Of a stretch of DNA of 48,358 nt, positions 23,495-31,512 are shown one piece after another; position 1 is the first letter of the stretch, and every line of letters begins with the position of its first letter. The notes under the pieces were generated by a model. The model saw only the letters and a list, made by a program, of their open reading frames with translations. It was not told where the DNA came from and did not search any database. The DNA is taken from assembly GCA_023429135.1 (NCBI GenBank), contig JAEYWD010000079.1:1-48358 (forward strand), written 5' to 3'. A program made the translations under genes and the position numbers. This DNA comes from Bacteroidota bacterium (lineage in GTDB: Bacteria; Bacteroidota; Bacteroidia; Bacteroidales; JAAUTT01).

Positions 23495-24487
23495 TTATTC
23501 GTAATACAATTCTGTTATCCCGTCTGAGGTTCCAATCCATTTATGATCTTCATTATCAATTGCAATAGAGTAAACTAAATTGTTAATTAATCCATTGCTT
23601 TTATTATAATTAATCCAGGTTTTACCATCAAACATTGAAACACCACCAGATGTACCAAACCAAATATTATCATCAGAATCAATAACAATTGTATTAACCG
23701 TATTATTTATTAAACCATCTTTCTCATTATAAGTTACCCAATTTGGACCATCAAACTTTGAAACACCGAAACCATTTGTTCCAACCCATTTATTATTTTT
23801 TGAATCGATAGCAATGCATAAGACATAATTACTTATCAAACCATCGTTAATTGAATATTTTGTTGCATTAGATCCGTCAAACATAGTTAATCCACCATCA
23901 AGTCCTGCCCTTTTGCTTAACCCAAGCCATGTATTTCCACCCTTATCAAAAGCAATGGACTCTACTGTTGGTCCTCCTTCAGGGTAATAATAATAAAGTA
24001 ACCAGTTCGATTTATCGTACATTGAAACACCTCCATAAGTACCAAAATAATAGATACCTTTTGAATCCTGTTTAATGCATAAGACAGTGCCATTTCCAGG
24101 TCCATTTGGATTTACATAATTTGAAAAGGATATTCCATCAAATTTACTTACTCCACCTACACTGAAACCATACCCAATCCATTTATTGTCTTGTGAGTCA
24201 ATTATTAATGTATGAATATTATTACTCATCAAACCTTCATTTTTACTATAGTGTGTCCATGCATTTCCATCAAATTTAGACAGACCACCGCCATCCGTAG
24301 CAAACCATTTATTTCCTGACTTATCAATAGCAATTGTTTTGATACTATTGTTATTCATAACATTCTTCTCAATTTTGAAGTTATGAAGCCTGACTGATTT
24401 AATTGGGTTTTCTGTCTCTTTGTTACATGAAAATGTGAAAAATGCGAAGAAAATTAATGCGAAGAATTTTTGACCACTATTTTTCAT
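23495..24487 (-). CDS. Lipoprotein with seven-bladed Reg_prop propeller
   Basis: 330 residues, a lipoprotein signal (MKNSGQKFFALIFFAFFTFS then C21) directly followed by the propeller. Seven repeats are countable from IAIDKSGNKWFAT to IAIDNEDHKWIGT, a complete closed propeller with no additional domain. It is paralogous to the next gene, which adds an Ig-like domain. The two form an operon with a 14-nt gap. The lipobox is not followed by the acidic residues typical of surface export, so it may stay on the periplasmic side. Role is unknown; soluble sensing or binding of a small molecule or glycan is a guess from fold only. Confidence 0.82.
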   Translation of the reverse strand: MKNSGQKFFALIFFAFFTFSCNKETENPIKSVRLHNFKIEKNVMNNNSIKTIAIDKSGNKWFATDGGGLSKFDGNAWTHYSKNEGLMSNNIHTLIIDSQDNKWIGYGFSVGGVSKFDGISFSNYVNPNGPGNGTVLCIKQDSKGIYYFGTYGGVSMYDKSNWLLYYYYPEGGPTVESIAFDKGGNTWLGLSKRAGLDGGLTMFDGSNATKYSINDGLISNYVLCIAIDSKNNKWVGTNGFGVSKFDGPNWVTYNEKDGLINNTVNTIVIDSDDNIWFGTSGGVSMFDGKTWINYNKSNGLINNLVYSIAIDNEDHKWIGTSDGITELYYE

Positions 24488-24513
24488 AAAATCAATTGGT
24501 TTTATTGGAAATC

Positions 24514-24539
24514 TAATTTGAATAACTTATTTCAAATTA
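24514..24539. promoter_or_regulatory. Inverted repeat upstream of the propeller operon
   Basis: TAATTTGAA and TTCAAATTA form a perfect 9-bp inverted repeat with an 8-nt spacer, 27-52 nt upstream of the first propeller gene. The AT-rich arms suit a protein-binding site better than an RNA terminator. Chance is not excluded in sequence this AT-rich. Confidence 0.35.
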
Positions 24540-24654
24540 AATAAATTATTTTTTGATTTCAATAAAGCTTATTAAAATTCCTAAACCCAGAATTCCATAA
24601 TTTTCCGAATACGTTGTAAATCATAGACCTTCAGACTAAACCGTCTACTCTCTT

Positions 24655-26292
24655 TCAATTTTTCCGCTCCAGCTCCCGCAACGTTTCCAGCTTTTTCTTT
24701 TCCAAAAAGCTTTGAACATCGCCAAGATGTTCCTTTACCCGTTTGTTGCCAAATTCGTAAACTTTGTTCACTAGTCCGGAAAGGAAATCCCTGTCGTGCG
24801 ACACAAGAATAAGCGTGCCATCGAAATCCTGCAGCGCACTCTTCAGAATGTCTTTGGTTTTGAGGTCGAGGTGATTGGTAGGCTCGTCGAGGATAAGCAG
24901 ATTAACAGGCTCAAGCAGGAGCTTTATCATCGACAGACGTGTGCGCTCTCCACCCGAAAGTACTTTCACCTTTTTTGTGATGCTGTCGCCGCCGAACATA
25001 AAAGCGCCCAGAATATCTTTTATTTTGGTACGAATTTCTCCTTTGGCAACATCGTCAATTGTCGTAAAAATGGTTTGCTCCTCATCCAGCAACGATGCCT
25101 GGTTCTGGGCAAAATAGCCAATTTTAACGTTATGCCCCAAGGTAAGGTTGCCTTCAAAGTCAATCTCGTTCATAATGCTTTTGATCAGGGTCGACTTCCC
25201 TTCGCCGTTTTTTCCTACAAAAGCAACACGCTCCCCTCTTTCAATGGTAAGCGTGGCATTGGCAAAAACTAAATGGGAACCATACTTCTTTGTAAGGTTT
25301 TCAACCGTTACCGGATAATTTCCGGAACGTGGCGATGGCGGAAATTTTAACCGCAAGGCCGAAGTATCTTCCTCGTCAACTTCAATCAGCTCCAGCTTTT
25401 CGAGCATTCGCACACGCGACTGCACCTGGTTGGTTTTGGAATAAGTACCTTTGAAACGTTCAATAAAGTCCTGGTTATCGGCAATCATTTTCTGCTGTTC
25501 TTCGGCCTGCTTCTGCTGCTGTTCCCTGCGTTCTTTACGAAGTTGCAGGTAGGTGGTGTAATTTACTTTGTAATCGTAAATACGACCCATGGTAATTTCG
25601 ATGGTACGCGTGGTTATATTATCGACAAAAGCTCTGTCGTGCGATATTATCATAACCGCTTTGGCATTGTTGATCAGAAATTCCTCCAGCCACTGGATAG
25701 ATTCGATATCCATGTGATTAGTGGGCTCATCGAGCAAAATAAGATCCGGCTTTTGAAGCAGTATTTTTGCCAACTCAATCCGCATACGCCATCCGCCGCT
25801 GAACTCGCTGGTGGGACGGGTAAAGTCGGAGCGGAGAAAACCCAGCCCGATCAATATCTTTTCAACTTCTGCATCATAATTAATTTCTTCGATGGCATAA
25901 AACTTTTCGCTTAATGCTGAAACCTGCTCTATTAGGCTGTAATAGCTGTCCGACTCGTAATCTGTTCTCGATGCCAGCTCGGCGTTCATGGCGTCAATCT
26001 GGTGCTGCATCTCGAAAATATGGGCAAATGCCTGGGCAGCCTCTTCGAAAACCGTACGTTTGTCGTCGGTCATGAGGTGCTGCGGCAAATAAGCAATCAC
26101 TGCATCTTTAGGCGCAGAGACCTTTCCGGCAGAAGGATTGCGAACTCCGGCCAATATTTTCAACAATGTCGATTTTCCAGCACCGTTTTTGCCCATCAGA
26201 GCAATACGATCTTTTTCGTTTATAGCAAACGATATATCTTTAAATAAGGTGGTTCCTCCAAACTCTACTGTTAACCCATCAACTGAAATCAT
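24655..26292 (-). CDS. ABC-F family ATPase
   Basis: 545 residues, two ABC ATPase domains in one chain and no membrane segments. Walker A motifs are GKNGAGKS (34-41) and GKNGEGKS in the second half. Signatures are FSGGWRMR and LSGGERTR, each followed by a Walker B and switch (LILLDEPTNHMD, LLILDEPTNHLD). The basic, Gln-rich linker between the domains (LRKERREQQQKQAEEQQKM) is the P-site tRNA-interaction motif region of ABC-F proteins. Such proteins act on the ribosome, either resolving stalls or protecting it from antibiotics. The closest type seems to be the housekeeping YbiT-like class rather than a dedicated resistance factor, but this is not certain. Confidence 0.9.
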   Translation of the reverse strand: MISVDGLTVEFGGTTLFKDISFAINEKDRIALMGKNGAGKSTLLKILAGVRNPSAGKVSAPKDAVIAYLPQHLMTDDKRTVFEEAAQAFAHIFEMQHQIDAMNAELASRTDYESDSYYSLIEQVSALSEKFYAIEEINYDAEVEKILIGLGFLRSDFTRPTSEFSGGWRMRIELAKILLQKPDLILLDEPTNHMDIESIQWLEEFLINNAKAVMIISHDRAFVDNITTRTIEITMGRIYDYKVNYTTYLQLRKERREQQQKQAEEQQKMIADNQDFIERFKGTYSKTNQVQSRVRMLEKLELIEVDEEDTSALRLKFPPSPRSGNYPVTVENLTKKYGSHLVFANATLTIERGERVAFVGKNGEGKSTLIKSIMNEIDFEGNLTLGHNVKIGYFAQNQASLLDEEQTIFTTIDDVAKGEIRTKIKDILGAFMFGGDSITKKVKVLSGGERTRLSMIKLLLEPVNLLILDEPTNHLDLKTKDILKSALQDFDGTLILVSHDRDFLSGLVNKVYEFGNKRVKEHLGDVQSFLEKKKLETLRELERKN

Positions 26293-26312
26293 CCCGTTTT
26301 TTTAATGAGGCG

Positions 26313-26320
26313 CAAAGATA
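26313..26320 (-). promoter_or_regulatory. Candidate -7 promoter element of the ABC-F gene
   Basis: TATCTTTG on the minus strand, 21 nt upstream of the ATG. It is identical to the -7 elements of fumarase and prfB in this window. No good -33 element at the standard distance. Confidence 0.45.
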
Positions 26321-26460
26321 ATCAGATTCTTAATGTGCCTGATGAAATTTCGAAATTGATTTTAAATCAGGTATTCTGAAGTTCTCTATAAATTGTTTTT
26401 CCTTTATTACTAGCCATGACCGATTCTTGTGTATTTTTGGAGATTTATTTTTAAAGAGAT

Positions 26461-27678
26461 ATGCAAAATCAGGATGATCAATCTCCGGCAACCATAGCCC
26501 GTGATATAGCAGGGCAGACTGTTTTTTCAATTTTATTAACCATTAGCTTCTCGCACCTTTTAAACGATACCATTCAGTCGCTTATTCCTTCAATATATCC
26601 GATTGTCAAAGATTCGTATCATCTTAGCTTTTCACAAATCGGAGTCATTACACTGGTATTTCAGTTAACAGCTTCGTTGTTTCAGCCGCTTATTGGTTTG
26701 TACACCGACCGCAAGCCTCAGCCGTTTTCGCTTGCAATTGGAATGGGTTTTACACTTACCGGACTTATTTTGCTGTCGTATGCAACCAATTATGCTATGC
26801 TCCTGGTTTCGGTGGCTATTATTGGAACAGGATCATCGGTTTTTCACCCCGAAGCATCCAAGGTTGCCTATATGGCTTCAGGCGGACGTCGGGGGCTGGC
26901 TCAATCTATTTTCCAGGTGGGTGGTAATCTGGGCGGATCGTTGGGCCCTATACTGGCAGCTATGATTATTGTTCCCTTTGGACAACCGAGTATACTCTGG
27001 TTTTCAATTCTTGCACTGCTTGCCATTGTTGTGTTGGTTAATGTTGGGAAATGGTATACCCATCACATTAACCGAACACGCAGGAAAGTTTCTTCTGTTG
27101 CTTCACATAATTTGTCGAAAACAAAAGTTGCCTGGTCGATGGTTATTCTTTTGGTATTGATTTTTTCGAAATATTTCTATGTGGCATCCATCACCAGTTA
27201 TTTTACTTTTTATCTCATGCATAAGTTCAATGTATCGGTACAGTCGTCGCAGATGCATCTGTTTCTGTTTCTGTTTGCCGCAGCCGCTGGTACTTTTATG
27301 GGTGGCCCCATAGGCGACCGAATTGGCCGGAAGTATGTCATCTGGTTCTCCATTCTTGGGGTGGCTCCTTTTACACTGCTCCTGCCATACGCGAACCTGT
27401 TCTGGACCACCGTGCTCAGCATTTTGATCGGTGTGATACTAGCCTCAGCGTTTTCGGCAATTCTGGTGTATGCTCAGGAACTTATTCCTGGTAAAATCGG
27501 GATGATTTCAGGTTTATTCTTTGGATTTGCCTTTGGCATGGGAGGTTTGGGATCAGCTCTACTAGGCATACTGGCCGACAACACAAGTATTGACTATGTA
27601 TACAAGGTTTGTGCATTTTTACCGCTTATAGGTATAATAACTGTATTTCTGCCTGATATTGGTATAAAAAGAAGGTAA
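26461..27678 (+). CDS. fsr: MFS transporter, fosmidomycin-resistance (Fsr) type
   Basis: 405 residues with twelve predicted membrane segments, an inner-membrane major facilitator. The segments SFSHLLNDTIQSLIPSIYP, GTGSSVFHPEASKVAYMASG and RGLAQSIFQVGGNLGGSLGP are characteristic of Fsr-type exporters, which remove fosmidomycin and some other small molecules in E. coli; the natural substrate is unknown. The conserved loop motif appears as MGGPIGDRIGRKYVI. A TATTTTTG -7-like element is 22 nt before the start. The gene is divergent from the ABC-F gene and has no partner. Confidence 0.88.
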   Translation: MQNQDDQSPATIARDIAGQTVFSILLTISFSHLLNDTIQSLIPSIYPIVKDSYHLSFSQIGVITLVFQLTASLFQPLIGLYTDRKPQPFSLAIGMGFTLTGLILLSYATNYAMLLVSVAIIGTGSSVFHPEASKVAYMASGGRRGLAQSIFQVGGNLGGSLGPILAAMIIVPFGQPSILWFSILALLAIVVLVNVGKWYTHHINRTRRKVSSVASHNLSKTKVAWSMVILLVLIFSKYFYVASITSYFTFYLMHKFNVSVQSSQMHLFLFLFAAAAGTFMGGPIGDRIGRKYVIWFSILGVAPFTLLLPYANLFWTTVLSILIGVILASAFSAILVYAQELIPGKIGMISGLFFGFAFGMGGLGSALLGILADNTSIDYVYKVCAFLPLIGIITVFLPDIGIKRR

Positions 27679-27911
27679 AATCAGTTGAATTATGACTCTG
27701 GTATTTACGGAAAGTGAAAATATCTTAAAAACCGTAAAAAATAACTATGGAAATTGCCTTTTTGTGAATTCTAATCACATGGCAAAACTAATGGTGATGA
27801 TATTTCATAATTAAAAGTCCTTTCGCTCTCAATTTTATTTGAATATAATTGAATTTGCTCTATTCTAAGAGGGCAGCCTTTTTTATTTCCATTCTATATA
27901 AAAGATTCCTC

Positions 27912-30227
27912 CTAAAACTCCTCCTCTAAAAACTCCTCTTCGCAATCCATAGAACCTTCATAACCATCAGGAATTTCAAATTTTCCCCTGTTCAGTTGTA
28001 TAGAGTTATCCGCATACACTTTCTTTAAAAACATGGCAAAAATGGGCAATGCCATGGACGCACCCTGTCCCTGACTCATGTAGTCGAAGTGTATGGACGG
28101 CTCGTCACCACCAACCCAGGCGGCGGCAACCAGATCGGGAGTGATGCCTACAAACCACCCGTCGGACTGGTTTTGTGTGGTGCCGGTTTTTCCTCCAATC
28201 TCGTAGTTTAACCTGTAAACATTGGGAATGCGCCTAGCTGTGCCTTTGGTTACCACTTCTCTAAGCATCTGAGTCATGGTATAAGCTGTTTTGGCGCCCA
28301 TTATCTCTTTTTTGTCTGAAACAAATTGGGCTATTACTTTCCCGTTTTTGTCTTCAATTCTTGTCACCATCATGGGTTTAGCAAAAGTTCCTTTACCGGG
28401 AAATATGGTATAGGCTCCCACCAGTTCGGCCATGGTAAGCTCGGGTGTTCCCAGGCAAATGGAAGGGACGTCGGGGATGTCGCTCTTCACCTCCAGACTT
28501 CTGAGAAGTCCGATAAGCGGTTGCGTTTGCTGTTGCTGAAAAAGATTGGCAACCACATTATTCACCGAATTGGCAAGCCCCCATTTGAGTGTTACCAACT
28601 CGTTGTCGAATTCGGTAACCTCGTCGTTTTTGGGGGTATATGTCTTTGTGCCATACAACTGAAATGTTACCGGAGAATTGAGTACCATGCTGCACGGACT
28701 CATTCCCTGGTCAATCGCAAGGGTATAAATAAATGGCTTGATGGTAGATCCCACCTGACGTTTTTGCCGCATTACCGCATCGTATTTAAAGTAGCGGATA
28801 TCGGGCCCGCCGACATACGCTTTTATTTGTCCGTTGTGTGGATCAACAGCCAAAAAACCAGCCCTGAGGAAAAACTTCGAAAAGCGGATTGAGTCCCACG
28901 GTGTAAGTGTGGTATCCTTAAAACCTTTCCAGGTAAAAACCTGCATATCTGTTTTTGTACTGAAATTCTTTTCAATTTCCTTTTCGGAGAAACCTGCCAA
29001 TTTCAGACTTCTGTATCGTTCAGATTGTTGCATCGCTGTTTTCAATCTCTCCTGAACAAAACTTCCGCTCAGATTATTTGCAAAAGGTGCTTTATTTTGA
29101 TTCTGCTTTGCTTTAAAAAATCCAGGCTGAAGGTTCTCCGACAGATGATTCTTCAGCGCATCTTCAGCATATTGCTGCATCCGCGAATCGATGGTGGTAT
29201 AAATCTTCAATCCGTCCTTGTAAAGATTGTACCGTGTTCCATTGGGCCTGGGGTTTTTGGCACACCAGCCATACAAAGGATTATCGGCCCATTGAGCCGA
29301 ATCGTTCCGGTAATTAGTTTTTGATTTGTAGTCTCCGCGTTCGGGCTTCTCCCGGGTCATGATATGCCGGAGATGTTCACGCATGTAAGTTGCCAATCCG
29401 GTTTTGTAAGTCTGGGGTTTGTAATTCAGGTTCACGGGGACTGCTTTTAAGGAGTCGTACCCGGCCTGACTTAGGTACTGGTGTTCGCACATTTTTCTTA
29501 GCACACTGTTTCGACGGTTGAAAGCCCTTTCAGGGTTTCTTTTGGGATTATACAGCGTAATGCCTTTCAGAATTCCGACCAGCAGTGCTGCTTCTTCCAG
29601 CTTTAATTCCCTGGGCGTTTTGTTGAAGAAAACCCTGGCGGCGGTTTTAATCCCATAAACATCGTTGGTGAAAGCTACGGAGTTCAGGTAAAGGGTGATA
29701 ATTTCTTCTTTGGAATACTTTCGTTCGAGCCGGATAGCAATAATCCACTCGTTAAACTTGGTAACCGTCATATGGAATTTGCTTGACCGAAACTCGGCTG
29801 TATCGCGCGGAAACAAACTCCGGGCAAGTTGTTGGGTGATGGTACTTCCACCACCCTCTGTCCGTTTTCCCAACAACACTGTTTTAAAAAACACACGACC
29901 CAAACCATATGCGTCGATACCGCTGTGCTTATAAAAACGATGATCTTCGCGGGCCACGAGAGCATTCACCAAATAATCCGGGAATTCGTTGTACTTACAG
30001 GCATTGCGGTTTTGTAAATAATAGGTTCCCATCAGTTTTCCGTCGGACGAATAAACTTCCGATGCCAGGTTTGTCATGGGGTTATCGAGCTCCTCGAGTT
30101 TTGGCATGTAGCCGAACCACCCTACACAAATCCCGACATAAAAGAAAATACAAAGCACAATAGGAACCAGCATTACCGACCAGAAAATCAATATATACCT
30201 TCTGAATTTTTGTGACGACAATTCCAT
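27912..30227 (-). CDS. Penicillin-binding protein 1A, bifunctional murein synthase
   Basis: 771 residues: a cytoplasmic stub, one membrane helix (about 11-35), a GT51 glycosyltransferase domain with the catalytic E94 in AREDHRFYKH and GGSTITQQLAR, and a transpeptidase domain with all three active-site motifs: S494-T-I-K497, S554-V-N556 and K680-T-G682. It polymerises and crosslinks peptidoglycan from lipid II. The C-terminus is acidic (EEEFLEEEF). It begins 5 nt after the stop of a lipoprotein gene, so the two are expressed together; lipoprotein partners that regulate PBPs are known in other bacteria (LpoA/LpoB), though this one is not homologous to them as far as I can tell. Confidence 0.95.
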   Translation of the reverse strand: MELSSQKFRRYILIFWSVMLVPIVLCIFFYVGICVGWFGYMPKLEELDNPMTNLASEVYSSDGKLMGTYYLQNRNACKYNEFPDYLVNALVAREDHRFYKHSGIDAYGLGRVFFKTVLLGKRTEGGGSTITQQLARSLFPRDTAEFRSSKFHMTVTKFNEWIIAIRLERKYSKEEIITLYLNSVAFTNDVYGIKTAARVFFNKTPRELKLEEAALLVGILKGITLYNPKRNPERAFNRRNSVLRKMCEHQYLSQAGYDSLKAVPVNLNYKPQTYKTGLATYMREHLRHIMTREKPERGDYKSKTNYRNDSAQWADNPLYGWCAKNPRPNGTRYNLYKDGLKIYTTIDSRMQQYAEDALKNHLSENLQPGFFKAKQNQNKAPFANNLSGSFVQERLKTAMQQSERYRSLKLAGFSEKEIEKNFSTKTDMQVFTWKGFKDTTLTPWDSIRFSKFFLRAGFLAVDPHNGQIKAYVGGPDIRYFKYDAVMRQKRQVGSTIKPFIYTLAIDQGMSPCSMVLNSPVTFQLYGTKTYTPKNDEVTEFDNELVTLKWGLANSVNNVVANLFQQQQTQPLIGLLRSLEVKSDIPDVPSICLGTPELTMAELVGAYTIFPGKGTFAKPMMVTRIEDKNGKVIAQFVSDKKEIMGAKTAYTMTQMLREVVTKGTARRIPNVYRLNYEIGGKTGTTQNQSDGWFVGITPDLVAAAWVGGDEPSIHFDYMSQGQGASMALPIFAMFLKKVYADNSIQLNRGKFEIPDGYEGSMDCEEEFLEEEF

Positions 30228-30232
30228 GACGG

Positions 30233-31411
30233 TTAAGATTTAATGTTGAAGTTTTTCCCTTTCACGGTGTAGTAATAAGCCGTATCGCTTAGGGCAGGTA
30301 CAAAAGGCTGATGGGTAAGCGACGATGCATCATCAACCAGTGGTTTCAAAATGCAAAGCATGGTGCAGAATCCTTTTACAGAAACGCCTACCACCCGTTT
30401 TCCATCTTTGTTTTTAATGAATCCTTTTTTCAGATTCCAACTGAACAGGTCAGCCGGAATCTGAATTTTGGAGAGAATATGGTTGATTTCAGGTTGTTGG
30501 TCGATCCATCGGAGTTTATTTTCGAGATTATTGAAGTCGGGCAGTGTGTCGCTAGCGGAAAGGTTGATGACGAGATTTACAGGAATGTCGAAAGTATAAT
30601 GGTACGTATCGCCTGCAAAACGGGGCTGTTTGCGGGTAAGGGCATCCTGCCAGTCAAGGTTTTCATTGGGATACTCTTCGTGCAGAAGGTTGCAAAGAAT
30701 AATATCGCCAGGTTTTTCGTCTTTCTTGTAAGATACCATCCACGCCTTTGCCTGGTAGCGGCTGCTGCCATTTGCCGAGGAATAGAATTCGAACAGTCTG
30801 GGAGCTATTACATGAGGCATTGAACTGTTACTGCTGAAGACCTTCCCGAAAATATCTACAAAGGCCTTGTTGTTCCCGATGCCACATGCATGGATGGCAA
30901 TTTCGGTATTCTGGTCGACAATGCTATCGGGCAGCGGATTAAAAGTTCCGGCGTCGATAAATTCCTGTAAACGTTCCAGGGTGGCTCTGCGAGAATCGGG
31001 AGTTACCTTCACGCTTAAACCAAGGTATTGGTCCCCATGCGATACCAGGTTAATGCGACCCCAGGGAAGTTGATTTTCAGGAGCATGTTTTACCAGATAT
31101 TGACGCACTTCAACCAGCGAACGGCAGGTGGTTACCAAATGTACGGTTTTATCGGGAGAATTGCTGCTGAAATATTTGGCAGCCTCGGAGTAGTAAGGAT
31201 TTTCGGAGTTTTTGTCCTCCCCGAGAATAAAAGTGATGCTTTCGCGGGAAGCTTCAACATGAGTTATTGTATCGGCAATAATATTTAGTGAAGTCGAGTC
31301 GGAAGCAGCAGTGTTGTTGTTGCTTTCCCTCCGTTCATTGCACGATACCAGAAGTACCAGTGCAATGAGAAAGGAAGAAAACCAGGATTTATGTGTAGTT
31401 ATTGTTTTCAT
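30233..31411 (-). CDS. Lipoprotein with clan-CD-peptidase-like His-Gly / Ala-Cys signature
   Basis: 392 residues. A lipobox with C24 (ALVLLVSC) makes it lipid-anchored. I do not recognise the family. Two short motifs stand out: a predicted beta strand INLVSHGD with H125-G126, and a strand IAIHACGIG with A175-C176. An HG after a hydrophobic strand, then AC after a second one 51 residues later, is the hallmark of caspase-fold (clan CD) cysteine peptidases such as caspases and gingipains, and also resembles the SHG...C pattern of DUF4347. The region around 55-115 could give the preceding alpha/beta units. The C-terminal ~140 residues are unassigned. It directly precedes PBP1A with a 5-nt gap, which suggests an envelope or cell-wall role. 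Peptidase activity is an inference, not shown. Confidence 0.75.
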   Translation of the reverse strand: MKTITTHKSWFSSFLIALVLLVSCNERRESNNNTAASDSTSLNIIADTITHVEASRESITFILGEDKNSENPYYSEAAKYFSSNSPDKTVHLVTTCRSLVEVRQYLVKHAPENQLPWGRINLVSHGDQYLGLSVKVTPDSRRATLERLQEFIDAGTFNPLPDSIVDQNTEIAIHACGIGNNKAFVDIFGKVFSSNSSMPHVIAPRLFEFYSSANGSSRYQAKAWMVSYKKDEKPGDIILCNLLHEEYPNENLDWQDALTRKQPRFAGDTYHYTFDIPVNLVINLSASDTLPDFNNLENKLRWIDQQPEINHILSKIQIPADLFSWNLKKGFIKNKDGKRVVGVSVKGFCTMLCILKPLVDDASSLTHQPFVPALSDTAYYYTVKGKNFNIKS

Positions 31412-31473
31412 TTTTTATTTGATAATAGGATACTTTCTTGGAAGAGCTATGAATTAAAATTATTGTGTTCTTT

Positions 31474-31509
31474 CTCCCCTCTCCAGCAGGAGAGGGGCCG
31501 GGGGTGAGG
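31474..31509. repeat. Palindromic intergenic repeat (CCCTCTCC type)
   Basis: CCCCTCTCC, loop AGCA and GGAGAGGGG form a perfect 9-bp stem (31476-31497), followed by the GC-rich tail CCGGGGGTGAGG. From memory, this sequence type recurs as a dispersed intergenic element in many bacterial genomes, Bacteroidota included. It lies just beyond the VIT-VWA gene stop and can act as its terminator stem. Confidence 0.6.
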
Positions 31510-31512
31510 CTT

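Noticed and set aside
27692..27814. 40-codon open frame starting ATGACTCTGG in the gap after the MFS gene
   Set aside because: No promoter, no recognisable domain, and composition like the flanking AT-rich non-coding sequence; a chance open frame is more likely.
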